Below are positions 18,207-26,704 of a stretch of 64,000 nucleotides of DNA, piece after piece. This DNA is from Mesorhizobium amorphae. Lineage in GTDB: Bacteria > Pseudomonadota > Alphaproteobacteria > Rhizobiales > Rhizobiaceae. The notes under the pieces are model-generated. The model ran no database searches, was not told where the DNA came from, and saw nothing but the letters and a program-made list of their open reading frames with translations. A program made the position numbers and the translations under genes. The DNA is taken from contig NZ_JHQS01000046.1 of the NCBI RefSeq assembly GCF_014843845.1, positions 1-64,000 of the forward strand, written 5' to 3'. Each line of letters begins with the position of its first letter. Positions within the stretch are counted from its first letter, which is position 1.

Positions 18207-18796
18207 TTTTGAGAGACGATCGATATGTTGTCTCTATCAATGGTAATCGGAATTGAACGGTTCATGATATCGAGAAGAATTCTAACGGCTCCGGCTCTTC
18301 CAACGTAATCAAGCACGCCGAGCTGGTCTGAAAACGGTCCGTCGGTGATCCGAATTCTTTGCCCCGGCCTCAGCAGCACATCCGGATGCAAGATTCCGTC
18401 GTCATCGGTCGCCGATATCAGGGACTCAACGACGCCATACGGCGCCGGTGTCGGTACGCCATGACTCATGACGAGCTTCCGAACGCCAACGGTGGAGTTG
18501 ATCGGGTACCAACTTTGCTGATCGACAGCCAAGGAGACAAACAGGTAGCAATCGAAATACGCACTGCAAACGGTCTTGACGCTACGAGCGTGCCGAACAG
18601 TCCGCTTGCGCTTGGGCAGGTAGGTTCGGAAGTTCTGCGACAGAAGGTGCCGCTCGGCCAGGCTCTCGGAATGCTGATGTGTCTGGACCACGCACCAACG
18701 CGCAGCCTTGCCGTCGCGGCTGTCTCTTGTCGGTTCCAGGAGCGGATCATAGTGTAAGTCGGATTGCAGCATTGTGAATTCTTCTTCTTTGCTCAA
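18203..18796 (-). CDS. NusG-family specialised transcription antiterminator
   Basis: 197 aa. The NGN domain is at about 28-125 (RWCVVQTHQHSESLAERHL, then FDCYLFVS) and a KOW domain at about 140-195 (RPGQRIRITDGPFSDQLG). The length and NGN-KOW order match RfaH/UpxY/LoaP-like paralogues that let polymerase read long polysaccharide operons. Being second in the operon fits that role. The TTG start overlaps the ExoP-like stop as TTGA, so translation is probably coupled; ATG 18772 is a possible alternative. Confidence 0.85.
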   Translation of the reverse strand: MSKEEEFTMLQSDLHYDPLLEPTRDSRDGKAARWCVVQTHQHSESLAERHLLSQNFRTYLPKRKRTVRHARSVKTVCSAYFDCYLFVSLAVDQQSWYPINSTVGVRKLVMSHGVPTPAPYGVVESLISATDDDGILHPDVLLRPGQRIRITDGPFSDQLGVLDYVGRAGAVRILLDIMNRSIPITIDRDNISIVSQN

Positions 18797-20889
18797 TTGA
18801 GATAGTAACTGTCCGAGACACTGCTTTCGAGCGACGTGTAACGGCCGTATCTTGGCAGCTTTGGTTCGTCCACCATTGTCAGGGCAATGCCGGCGATCTT
18901 GGAACGGCCGCCAAGACTTCGAATTCCCTCGGCAGCGGCCTCGCGAGAGGTGTCACGCCACTTCACGACAAAGACGACCTTGTCGACGTGCGGCGCCAGG
19001 ATCGAGGCATCGGCAGCAGGGCCCACGGGCGGCGCGTCGATAATCACCGTATCGAATTTTCCGCGAAGCTCATCGAGCAGTGAGCGCATTCGCGCCGAAG
19101 CCAGAAGGGCAGGCGGGTTCCGCGTCCTGGCGCCGGCAGGCAGCACGCAAATTCCCGAACGTTCGTCCCGATGAATTGCGTTTGTGGCCTTCATCGGCAA
19201 AGTCAGAAGGTCAACCAATCCGACCTTATCCCCCATGCCAAAGAAGGCCGTGGCTGCCGAAAGTCGCAAGTCTGCATCGATCACCAGGACCCGGTCGCCG
19301 TCGGCGACTGCGGAGCAGGCCAGACTTAAAACCAGAGTTGTCTTTCCTTCCCCGGGCATCGCCGATGTCAGCAGCGTGAGACGCGGTGAATGCCCCAACC
19401 CCGGCGTAGCCTCCACGCCCAGGCGAAGCCGTCGCACGGCTTCGCTGTATCTGGATAGCGGCCGGCGCTCGAGATAGGCCACGGGTTGGGATTGGGAATT
19501 GGCGTCTCCCGACCAGCCCGACATTCTCGGCATGGACGCAAGAACCGGAACGGCCAGTTCTTCCTCTATCTGTTTCTTCGCCATGAAGCCGGAGGCGAAA
19601 ATTTCACGAAGAACGGCGCCGGCGCCACCAAGGAAGAAACCGAGGACCAGACCCAGAGCCGCAAAAAGCGGCCTGTTCGGGAAGCTTGGCGAATCCGGAA
19701 CCTCGGCATCCGTGATCACGCGCACGCCGCTGTTGAGGAGGGTGGATTTTTCCTCGGCGAGCTTGGCGCGAGACAGGAACGTCCCAAAGAGTTCCTTGTT
19801 CGCGTCGGCAATCCTCTGCAGGTCGCGCAACTGGACGCCGACCTGGCCTTCGACTTCGGACTTGTCGGATACCGACGCCAGGGCTCGCGAGAGCGAAGCT
19901 TCGCGGGCCTCGGCGGCGTCGACTTCATTCTTCAGATTGCCGATGAGGCGCTGGACCTCGGCGGAAATCTGTCCCTCGATGTCCCGGCGCTCCGCCTGAG
20001 CGGCCACGACGTCCGGATGCCGTTCGCCATACTTCAGCAGAAGGTCGGTTTCCCGCCGCGCCACCACGGATTGCTGAGCTCGAAGGGCGCTGACGACAAC
20101 GGACTGCAATACGTCAGGTATGGTCTGGATATCGCCGCCACCACTCAGCAGTTTGTCAACCAGCTGATATTTTGTTTTTTTCTCCGACAGTTCCGCGCGC
20201 GCATTGATCAGGGCGACATTCAATTCAGACAGCTGCTGGTCGGTCAGGCTGCCCGATTGTGTCGACAATAGATTATTATCGATCCGGAATTTCTGGACGG
20301 CTTGCTCCGACCGGCTGAGTTCTTCCCGCAGATACGCGGCCCGCTCACTGAGCCATGTGGACGCTTTCTTGGCGCCCTCGTAACGGGACTTTACCCGGTC
20401 AACGACATAGGCCTGGGCAATTGCGTTGGCGAGGGATGCCGATTTGTCCGGATCGTAGGAGGTCACCGAAAGCTCGATGACGTCGGCAAGCCCAACCCGC
20501 GAGACTCCCAGCGCGCCCTTGAGCCAATCCAACGCCGCTGGCCCGATGTTGGGATCTTCCGTCAGCTTTTCGCCATCGACGACCTTCTGTAGAAGCGAAG
20601 TGGACCTCAGGACCGCAATCTGGCTTTCGATGAATGTTGAATTGTCCGAAAAGTCGGTTTTGGAGTAATCCTGCGGAGTCACATAATCGTTCGGTGCGTC
20701 GAGTAAGACTTCCGCAGCTGCCGTGTACGATGGCGGGATCTTATAGGCAGCAACCAGGAATATGGCAAAGGTGATCGCTGCAATTGCACAGACAAGCTTC
20801 CAGCGCCGAACAAGGAAATCAAGAATCTCCCTGACGTCGAGCGGCATCAATTGCCGGGGCATGATCGGATTGTCAGTCGGGCTAGGCAT
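18793..20889 (-). CDS. Wzc/ExoP-like polysaccharide co-polymerase and tyrosine kinase
   Basis: 698 aa. A Wzz domain (about 15-110) has a first transmembrane helix near 32-50. A long coiled coil (about 165-400) and a second helix near 415-435 follow. The cytoplasmic BY-kinase has Walker A SAMPGEGKTT near 505, Walker A' VLVIDADLR near 535 and DTVIIDAPPVG. The C-terminus has a few tyrosines (YGRYTS, DSYYLN), fewer than in classic tyrosine clusters. It controls chain length and export. The ATG follows AAGGA at 7 bases. It is the first gene of the minus-strand polysaccharide operon. Confidence 0.92.
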   Translation of the reverse strand: MPSPTDNPIMPRQLMPLDVREILDFLVRRWKLVCAIAAITFAIFLVAAYKIPPSYTAAAEVLLDAPNDYVTPQDYSKTDFSDNSTFIESQIAVLRSTSLLQKVVDGEKLTEDPNIGPAALDWLKGALGVSRVGLADVIELSVTSYDPDKSASLANAIAQAYVVDRVKSRYEGAKKASTWLSERAAYLREELSRSEQAVQKFRIDNNLLSTQSGSLTDQQLSELNVALINARAELSEKKTKYQLVDKLLSGGGDIQTIPDVLQSVVVSALRAQQSVVARRETDLLLKYGERHPDVVAAQAERRDIEGQISAEVQRLIGNLKNEVDAAEAREASLSRALASVSDKSEVEGQVGVQLRDLQRIADANKELFGTFLSRAKLAEEKSTLLNSGVRVITDAEVPDSPSFPNRPLFAALGLVLGFFLGGAGAVLREIFASGFMAKKQIEEELAVPVLASMPRMSGWSGDANSQSQPVAYLERRPLSRYSEAVRRLRLGVEATPGLGHSPRLTLLTSAMPGEGKTTLVLSLACSAVADGDRVLVIDADLRLSAATAFFGMGDKVGLVDLLTLPMKATNAIHRDERSGICVLPAGARTRNPPALLASARMRSLLDELRGKFDTVIIDAPPVGPAADASILAPHVDKVVFVVKWRDTSREAAAEGIRSLGGRSKIAGIALTMVDEPKLPRYGRYTSLESSVSDSYYLN

Positions 20890-21334
20890 TTCCGAATCCT
20901 TGCGACGAACAACAGAACTCCTGCCCCTTCAGCGCCGGCTGAATGGCTCGCACTTCAAGATCCTTCGGGCAGCTAGCTGCTAAGCGCACTCACGCGCATG
21001 AAACGGTAAGGGTTCTCGCCCCGCCATCCGGCATGTCCAAATCGCTCTCTTCCGCCCGTTGACCGATCACGCAACCGGTCAATCGAAACCATATCAGCTT
21101 CGCGGACAGCCTCGCCATTACCATTAATGAGTAGTAACTCGGCTAAAGGTCGATCTGGTCTACCCGATAGTCTTCCGGAGGGCTTGAGGGCGTCGCCCAG
21201 GCACCTTTCCCAGTTCATCCGGGAGGGCTACAACTACACTGGCGTCATCAAGGGGCGCGAAGGCGAAGCGTGCGCCCTCCGGCGACGCGAAAGCGGCGCA
21301 TATCCTCATTTGTCTCGGCGACCCTGGGGTTGAT
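20890..21334. other. Divergent intergenic region upstream of the polysaccharide operon
   Basis: 445 bases between the ExoP-like gene and a plus-strand small membrane-protein gene. It contains the inverted repeat at 21059-21082 and must hold the operon promoter and leader where a NusG-like factor would be recruited. I did not recognise an ops-like element or a clear sigma-70 promoter. Confidence 0.5.
21059..21082. promoter_or_regulatory. Candidate operator: TTGACCG-N10-CGGTCAA
   Basis: A perfect 7-bp inverted repeat with a 10-base spacer lies 170 bases upstream of the ExoP-like start and 253 bases upstream of the divergent gene. The size and symmetry fit a dimeric regulator site. No regulator is assigned. 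Confidence 0.45.
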
Positions 21335-21985
21335 ATGGACACGTATGGCGAATTCGGTTTGCAGTTTGTGGATTGGGTGGCGAACAGATCAGGAGCCATC
21401 CTGGTGTTGCTGGCAAGCTTGCCGCTGGCGCTTCTTCTGAAGGAGGGCCGGATGCTGAGCTACAGTGCCCTTGTCGTGTTTGTCGGGGCTGTCGCAGTGA
21501 TCTTGTTCAGCTTCGAAGGCCCTGCAGGAGCAGTCCTTGTCGTTCTCGCGAATACTTTCTTGGTTTTGGTTGCCCTGCTTTTCACCCGAAGGCGGTTGAC
21601 GCAGATCGAAGACAGGCTGGCGTCGGTCATCTCGGCAGTCGGCGACCTGGAGACTGCCGAGGAAAGGCGACAAACCTTCAACGCGAAACGTCCCTCGAAT
21701 TCGCGACCTTTCCTGCGCCGGAAACCAGCAGCCGCAACAAAGGAGCAGATCGTTTCGACCGGCGCTGCGGAAAGTCTTGGAAGAGAGAGAGAGTTGCTCT
21801 CCGGTGCATCTTCGCAAGAATTGCGATCGCCCGATATTTTGCCAGGCTCTGCGGTTCCAGTGTCGGCTCGACCAGCAGGTCGCAATTCCACATTCAGGGG
21901 ATATTCAAAGAAAGCTGTGCTTGAGCTGAACCATCCCGCCGGCGATGGTTCGAGCCAGTCGAGGCGACCGCAAAGGCCTTCGTGA
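21335..21985 (+). CDS. Small membrane protein of unknown function
   Basis: 216 aa. Three hydrophobic segments lie in the first 90 residues (about 18-36, 43-58, 64-83). Then comes a helical stretch RRLTQIEDRLASVISAVGDLETAEERRQ, and a polar, low-complexity tail to the end. I do not recognise the family. It is transcribed away from the polysaccharide operon across a 445-base gap with an inverted repeat. Hydrophobic pattern and start position support coding. An inner-membrane accessory role in envelope biology is only a guess from its neighbours. Confidence 0.6.
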   Translation: MDTYGEFGLQFVDWVANRSGAILVLLASLPLALLLKEGRMLSYSALVVFVGAVAVILFSFEGPAGAVLVVLANTFLVLVALLFTRRRLTQIEDRLASVISAVGDLETAEERRQTFNAKRPSNSRPFLRRKPAAATKEQIVSTGAAESLGRERELLSGASSQELRSPDILPGSAVPVSARPAGRNSTFRGYSKKAVLELNHPAGDGSSQSRRPQRPS

Positions 21986-22047
21986 TGGTTGAGCCGAGGG
22001 CCGTGACCATCAGGCACACTTGCCGATGGAATGGGGTACAGCGCTTG

Positions 22048-22150
22048 GAGCGGTTCTGCGTTTCACGGAAACGCAGAACCGCTCTATCTCTTTGTTTTCA
22101 CGCAGTTCCGGACGGAAAACCGCTACGCACTTTTCCTGGGATTGCTCTAA
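22048..22150. repeat. Dispersed extragenic repeat with perfect 17-bp hairpin
   Basis: Positions 22048-22064 and 22068-22084 form a perfect 17-bp inverted repeat with a 3-base loop. The following segment (22085-22150) is shared in part with 13386-13445. The hairpin lacks a strong T-tract. The element looks like a Rhizobiales-type extragenic repeat rather than a simple terminator, though it may stop transcripts from the gene ending at 21985. Confidence 0.65.
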
Positions 22151-22394
22151 GCTGAGCAAGCCTTTTGCGCGCCGGTGCGGCTGTGCCCGTTTGCTCGAAT
22201 GCTGGCACCGCGCGGCGATGTTTTCCAAGACCCACGGTGGTCCTCCCAGGCCAACTTCGGCCCCGCCTGCCCGTTCCAACCTCACAGGGTGGTAGGACCC
22301 TAGCCAAAGGTGGTAGACTGCGGCCCCACCTGGATGAAATCATTGATGGCACTTTCGGAGTATTTGATTTAGATTTGCAGCTTCAGGTTGACCT

Positions 22395-23126
22395 GTGGCT
22401 GGGTTATTTCGGGGTGAGATGAGCTTTTCGAAGCAGATTCTTGGATTCGGGCTGAGACCTACACTTGCTGAAGCAAGTTGGGAAAGGGGCGTGTCTGAGT
22501 TGCCGGGAGCCGTGCGCCGTTCCTATACGGCCAACACGACGATCGCGCGTGAATATCAGGCCAGATCGGCTATCCTGATCATAACGTCCGGGTGGGCGGC
22601 ATTTGCCAAGACGCTGCCGGATGGCTCACGCCTGATCGTCGATTTTGCGCTTCCTCACGAAATTGCCTTGATCGAATTCGCCGGCGAAGTCAGCGAGACG
22701 GTAACGGCCCTGTCGGACGTAACCGCGATCGAGCTGGCCGGTCCTGTCCATTCTTGTTTTTCGCGCTTTCCGCCGCCCTTTTGCGAGGCTGTGCTGCAGG
22801 CCGAGACAAGTCGATATTCCAGGGTTGCGGAACATCTGGCTGGAGTCAGCCGGAGAGGAGCCATCGAGCGCACGGCCCATCTTCTTCTCGAACTGGCCTG
22901 CCGCGCACATCGGTCGGCAACGACTTATCCGGCCCGCTTTGTTTGCCCGTTGACCCAGGCCGAATTGGCCGACGCGCTGGGTCTTTCGGCTGTGCATGTG
23001 AGCCGCGTCATGAAGGCATTGCGAGAGGCCGGCCTGGCTTCATTCCGCAACGGCGTGGTCGAGTTGCATGACCATGCAGGACTTATCGAAACAGCCGGAT
23101 TTGATCGGTCTTATATCTCGATCTGA
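22395..23126 (+). CDS. Crp/Fnr-family transcriptional regulator
   Basis: About 243 aa. Residues about 35-130 fit a cyclic-nucleotide-binding-like beta roll (ILIITSGWAAFAKTLPDGSRLIVDFALP). A dimer helix follows, and the C-terminal helix-turn-helix is PLTQAELADALGLSAVHVSRVM near 180-205, typical of Crp/Fnr. No Cys cluster for an iron-sulfur centre is seen at the N-terminus, so it is not a classic Fnr. The GTG at 22395 follows AGGTTG; ATG 22419 is an equally possible start. It is transcribed alone downstream of the repeat. Target genes are unknown. Confidence 0.85.
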   Translation: MAGLFRGEMSFSKQILGFGLRPTLAEASWERGVSELPGAVRRSYTANTTIAREYQARSAILIITSGWAAFAKTLPDGSRLIVDFALPHEIALIEFAGEVSETVTALSDVTAIELAGPVHSCFSRFPPPFCEAVLQAETSRYSRVAEHLAGVSRRGAIERTAHLLLELACRAHRSATTYPARFVCPLTQAELADALGLSAVHVSRVMKALREAGLASFRNGVVELHDHAGLIETAGFDRSYISI

Positions 23127-23405
23127 CGTCCAGGCGACTTTGCAGGACCGGCCGACGTTCCATCGATCGGGAATCGAAGAAATACCGGCCTTCGGCTCGG
23201 CCCGGGCACCCAGTTTTCCGCAGCACTCCCGCGATGCACGCATCGCATGCCCGGTAGCCTCCAGGGGCTGGGTTTTGTGTTTGAAGATTCGCCCGGGTAG
23301 AGCCAGCTTGTCCAAGCGGCGGGGCAGTCGCCCGAATCACGATCCGGCGGCTTATGTTTGGCAACCCTGGTTTATACCTCGGGCAAACCATTGACGGAGA
23401 TGACT

Positions 23406-24047
23406 ATGCGGCAAGCGCTGATCGTATGGGGCGGCTGGGAGGGACACGAGCCGGAACAAGGGGCGCGTGCCGTCAAGGCGCTGCTCGAGGAGGAGGGCTT
23501 TGGCGTGCGCGTCGAGACTGCGACCGCTGCATTCGCCGACCCGGCGCTCGCCGAACTGAGCCTGATCGTGCCGATCTACACCATGTCCAAGCTCAGCAAG
23601 GACGAGGAGCGTAATTTGACGAAGGCGGTGGAGGGCGGCGTCGGCCTCGGCGGCTACCATGGCGGCATGGGTGACGCGTTCCGCGAATCCACGGACTACC
23701 AGTTCATGTGCGGCGGCCAGTGGGTCGCACATCCCGGCAACATTATCGACTACCGGGTGAACGTCACCAGGCGCGACGATCCGATCATGAGCGGTATCGA
23801 CGATTTTTCGTACCGCTCGGAGCAGTACTACATGCATGTCGATCCCGCGAACGAGGTGCTGGCGACCACCACTTTTTCCGGCGACCATGCGCCCTGGATC
23901 GACGGTGTCGTCATGCCGGTCGTCTGGAAGCGCCGGCATGGCCAGGGCAAGGTCTTCTATTCGTCGCTCGGGCACGCGGCTGCGGAATTCGAGGTGCCGC
24001 AGATGCGGACCATTCTTCGCCGCGGCCTGGCGTGGGCGGCGCGCTGA
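23406..24047 (+). CDS. ThuA-like domain protein
   Basis: 213 aa. It begins MRQALIVWGGWEGHEPEQGA, the ThuA-like opening, and continues with GGVGLGGYHGGMGDAF, GGQWVAHPG and WKRRHGQGKVFYSSLGH, all family hallmarks. The fold resembles class I glutamine amidotransferases, but no nucleophilic Cys elbow is seen. ThuA proteins act in trehalose or other sugar catabolism in rhizobia; this member's role is unknown. The ATG at 23406 follows GGAG at 6 bases. It is convergent with the glutamine-synthetase-like gene. Confidence 0.82.
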   Translation: MRQALIVWGGWEGHEPEQGARAVKALLEEEGFGVRVETATAAFADPALAELSLIVPIYTMSKLSKDEERNLTKAVEGGVGLGGYHGGMGDAFRESTDYQFMCGGQWVAHPGNIIDYRVNVTRRDDPIMSGIDDFSYRSEQYYMHVDPANEVLATTTFSGDHAPWIDGVVMPVVWKRRHGQGKVFYSSLGHAAAEFEVPQMRTILRRGLAWAAR

Positions 24048-24059
24048 CCGAGTTGGCGC

Positions 24060-24082
24060 CCCGGCCGAGGTCCTTGGCCGGG
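24060..24082. terminator. Possible bidirectional hairpin between convergent genes
   Basis: CCCGGCC at 24060-24066 pairs perfectly with GGCCGGG at 24076-24082 around 9 bases, in the 50-base gap between two convergent stops. There is no T-tract, so termination is uncertain. Confidence 0.35.
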
Positions 24083-24097
24083 AGTGCTGTCCGTTGA

Positions 24098-25453
24098 TCA
24101 GACGCTTTCGAGATAGGTCTCGAGTTCGAAGTCGCTGACATTGAGCGCGAAGGTGTTCAGTTCCTGGCGTTTGCAGGCGACGAAGGAGTCGCGCAGGATC
24201 GTCGGGAAGATCTCCGCGACATGCGGCCCGCTTTCGAAACTGGCGATGGCCGAGGCCCAGTCCGGCGGCAGCCTGGCCGGCTGGCCGCCTTGACCTTCGC
24301 CACGGGTCGGGTCGCCCGGCGACAGTTCTCTTTCGATGCCGATGAGTGCGGCGCCGAGGATGGCTGCCAGGACCAGATAGGGATTGGCGTCGGCGCCCGA
24401 AACGCGATGCTCGATGCGGCGCGCAGCCGACGGTCCGCCGGGAATGCGGATCGCCACCATGCGGTTCTCGTAACCCCAGGCAACCGCGGTCGGAGCGTAG
24501 GACCGCGGGCGCAGCCGGCGGTAGGAATTGAAGTGCGGCGCAAATACCAGCGTGCTCTCGGCCATGGCGGCAAGCAGACCGCCGACGGCATGGCGCATGA
24601 TCTCGGAGCCCTGGTCGCTGCCGTCGTCGAAGACGTTGCGGCCGTCGGTGTCGACCAGGCTGAAATGGACATGAAAGCCGTTGCCGGCACGGTCGCCATA
24701 GGGCTTGGCCATGAAGCAGGCGGCAAAGCCATGCTTACGGGCAATGCCCTTGACGGTGCGCTTGAACAGCACGGCATCGTCGGCGGCGCGCAGGGCATCG
24801 GCGACATGGTTCAGATTGATCTCGAACTGGCCGACGCCGTTCTCGGCGATCGCCGTGTCGACGGGGATGCCTTGCATGCGGCAGGCATCATAGACGTCGT
24901 GGATGAAGGCTTCGAAATCGTCGATCTCGTCGATCGACAGTGCCGCGTCGGAATCGAGACGGCGCCCGGTCACGGGCGAGACCGGGCCGACCGGGCGCTG
25001 CGACTGCGGGTCGACCAGATAGAACTCGAGTTCGGTGGCGGCCACCGGTGTCAGGCCGAGCGCCTTATAGCGATCGAGGATGCGGGCCAGCGCCCGGCGC
25101 GGGTCGCCCAGATAGGGCGCGCCGTTCTCGTCGGCAAGCCAGAGCGGGACAAGGGCTGTCGGATGCGCGGTCCAGTTGACGGGCAAGATGCCGCGTGCGG
25201 TCCACTGGCAAAGGCCATCGGCATCGCCGGTCGAGAAAACCAGTGCGTTGCCTTCGATGTCTTCGCCCCAGACGTCGAGCCCGATCAGCGAAAAGGGCAT
25301 GCGCAGCTTGCCCTCAAGCGCCTTGCGCGCCTGCTCGACGGGGATGCGCTTGCCGCGCATGATACCGTTGAGATCGCACACCGCCGCTCTCAGGCTCTGG
25401 ATGTCGCTTCTGCTTTCAAGCCAGTTCAGAACGTCCGCAATTGCATCGCCCAA
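24098..25453 (-). CDS. Glutamine-synthetase-family ligase 1 (gamma-glutamyl-amine synthetase-like)
   Basis: 451 aa, shorter-loop GS group like PuuA/GlnA3. The N-terminal beta-grasp has CDLNGIMRGKRIP. The catalytic barrel has ATELEFYL (metal Glu), NGVGQFEINL, GFHVHFSL (ammonia/metal His region), NSYRRLRP and RIEHRVSGADANPYL. These enzymes typically join glutamate to an amine using ATP, starting amine catabolism. True nitrogen-assimilating GlnA is less likely given the neighbours. The start is a TTG after AGAGG at 7 bases. A second member lies at 37.1 kb. The substrate is unknown. Confidence 0.88.
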   Translation of the reverse strand: MGDAIADVLNWLESRSDIQSLRAAVCDLNGIMRGKRIPVEQARKALEGKLRMPFSLIGLDVWGEDIEGNALVFSTGDADGLCQWTARGILPVNWTAHPTALVPLWLADENGAPYLGDPRRALARILDRYKALGLTPVAATELEFYLVDPQSQRPVGPVSPVTGRRLDSDAALSIDEIDDFEAFIHDVYDACRMQGIPVDTAIAENGVGQFEINLNHVADALRAADDAVLFKRTVKGIARKHGFAACFMAKPYGDRAGNGFHVHFSLVDTDGRNVFDDGSDQGSEIMRHAVGGLLAAMAESTLVFAPHFNSYRRLRPRSYAPTAVAWGYENRMVAIRIPGGPSAARRIEHRVSGADANPYLVLAAILGAALIGIERELSPGDPTRGEGQGGQPARLPPDWASAIASFESGPHVAEIFPTILRDSFVACKRQELNTFALNVSDFELETYLESV

Positions 25454-25618
25454 TTTCCAACCTCTTGGTTTTTGAAGGTGCCGTAGCCTGGAGCCACGAT
25501 ATCCCTGTTAAAAATAGCTCGTGAGTTTCTGAAGGTCGCCTCGGCTTTTGCCGACGGCGTTTCCTTCATTTTTTCAATTCACTAGCCGGTAAATCGGGAG
25601 GCATCTCAAAACCAATTG

Positions 25619-25635
25619 TGCGATCTGCGATCGCA
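25619..25635. promoter_or_regulatory. Candidate operator upstream of ligase 1
   Basis: TGCGATC and GATCGCA flank the triplet TGC, a perfect 7-bp inverted repeat, 166 bases upstream of the ligase start and downstream of the GntR-type gene. It could be that regulator's site. This is inferred from symmetry and position. Confidence 0.4.
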
Positions 25636-25736
25636 ACATAGAGGTAAGCTGGGGCAAAGCCAAGCGGCATTTGAGCCGCCGGTTCCGCGAAGCGGAGGTC
25701 GATCAGTGGGCAGGTTTCTCCGGCCTGGATCCCTTT

Positions 25737-26435
25737 CTAGTTCCGAATTTCCGGAAATCTGGCCTGCTGCAGGATATGCGCTGCGCCCTCGTCGATGTCG
25801 CGCACGATGGCAGCGCGTGCGCGCTCCGCGTCCTGGGCCTCGATCGCCGCCACGGCCTCCTCGTGGTAGTCGATGTCGAGAATGGAGGCGAGGTCGTCCT
25901 CGAACCCCATGCCGAGGTTCCTGAGAAAAGGGCCGACCTGCATCCAGACCGTCTCGATCAGGAAGATCATCTGCTCGTTGCCGCAGTGGCGGTAGATGGA
26001 GAACTTGAAGGCGTAGTTCTTGCGCAGATAGTCGTCGATATCCCCCTTGCGCGCCGCCATGGTCAGTTCGGCGCAGTGGCGTCGGATGGCCCGCAAATTG
26101 TTGCCGTTGATGAGCCTTGTCGCCAGCTCGGTCGCCGAGCCTTCCAGGATCGTTCGCACGGCGGTCAGCTGGGAGAACCGCTCGGCCGAGATAATCGGCA
26201 CCTCGACGCTGCCGTTCGGCATCGGGCTTAGCGCGCGCAGCGCCTGCAGGCGCATGAAGGCGCTGCGCACCGGCATGTCGCTGGTGCCGAGCTCCTTGGC
26301 AAGCTTGCGCGAGGTCAGCTTCTGGCCAGGCACGAACTGGCCCGACATCAACGCCCGCACGAGTTCCAGATAGACCTTCTCATGCAGGGGAACGGTGTCG
26401 ACGGCGGTCAATCCGAATTGTGTCTTGTCGGCCAT
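25737..26435 (-). CDS. GntR-family regulator, FCD type
   Basis: 232 aa. The winged helix-turn-helix (about 15-80) has PLHEKVYLELVRALMSGQF, SRKLAKELGTSDMPVRSAFMRL. The C-terminal all-helical FCD ligand domain (about 90-220) has ELATRLI, and FKFSIYRHCGNEQMIFLIE with the metal-binding histidine pattern. It sits upstream of ligase 1 on the same strand, 283 bases away, so it probably controls that gene or the island. FCD effectors are usually small carboxylates or amino compounds. Confidence 0.88.
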   Translation of the reverse strand: MADKTQFGLTAVDTVPLHEKVYLELVRALMSGQFVPGQKLTSRKLAKELGTSDMPVRSAFMRLQALRALSPMPNGSVEVPIISAERFSQLTAVRTILEGSATELATRLINGNNLRAIRRHCAELTMAARKGDIDDYLRKNYAFKFSIYRHCGNEQMIFLIETVWMQVGPFLRNLGMGFEDDLASILDIDYHEEAVAAIEAQDAERARAAIVRDIDEGAAHILQQARFPEIRN

Positions 26436-26704
26436 TGGCGATGCGCTACTTCATTCGTTCTGAAATCTACGCAGCTGGCTTGTCTTCGCCGCTAGGATAT
26501 TGAGCCGAACGCGGCGCGGGGCCGAAGCCGGCGGTTTTTCAATCCCACGATAGACGGTTCAGCCGCGATGCCGCAAGCCGCGTGATCGCCGCGCCCTCAG
26601 TTGCGGCCGGCATGAGTGCACTGGTCGACAGCCGCAGATAGTATAGTCAGTGTTCCCGTGCGGACGACGAAGGGCTCCCGCATCGCAGCCGTTGCCGCGC
26701 AATC

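Noticed and set aside
23406..24047. Trehalose-utilisation ThuA proper
   Set aside because: Family match is clear but no ThuB or ThuEFGK genes are adjacent, so a trehalose role is not supported.
24098..25453. Housekeeping glutamine synthetase GlnA
   Set aside because: Motifs and neighbours fit the gamma-glutamyl-amine ligase group, and a second similar gene with an amine oxidase is nearby.
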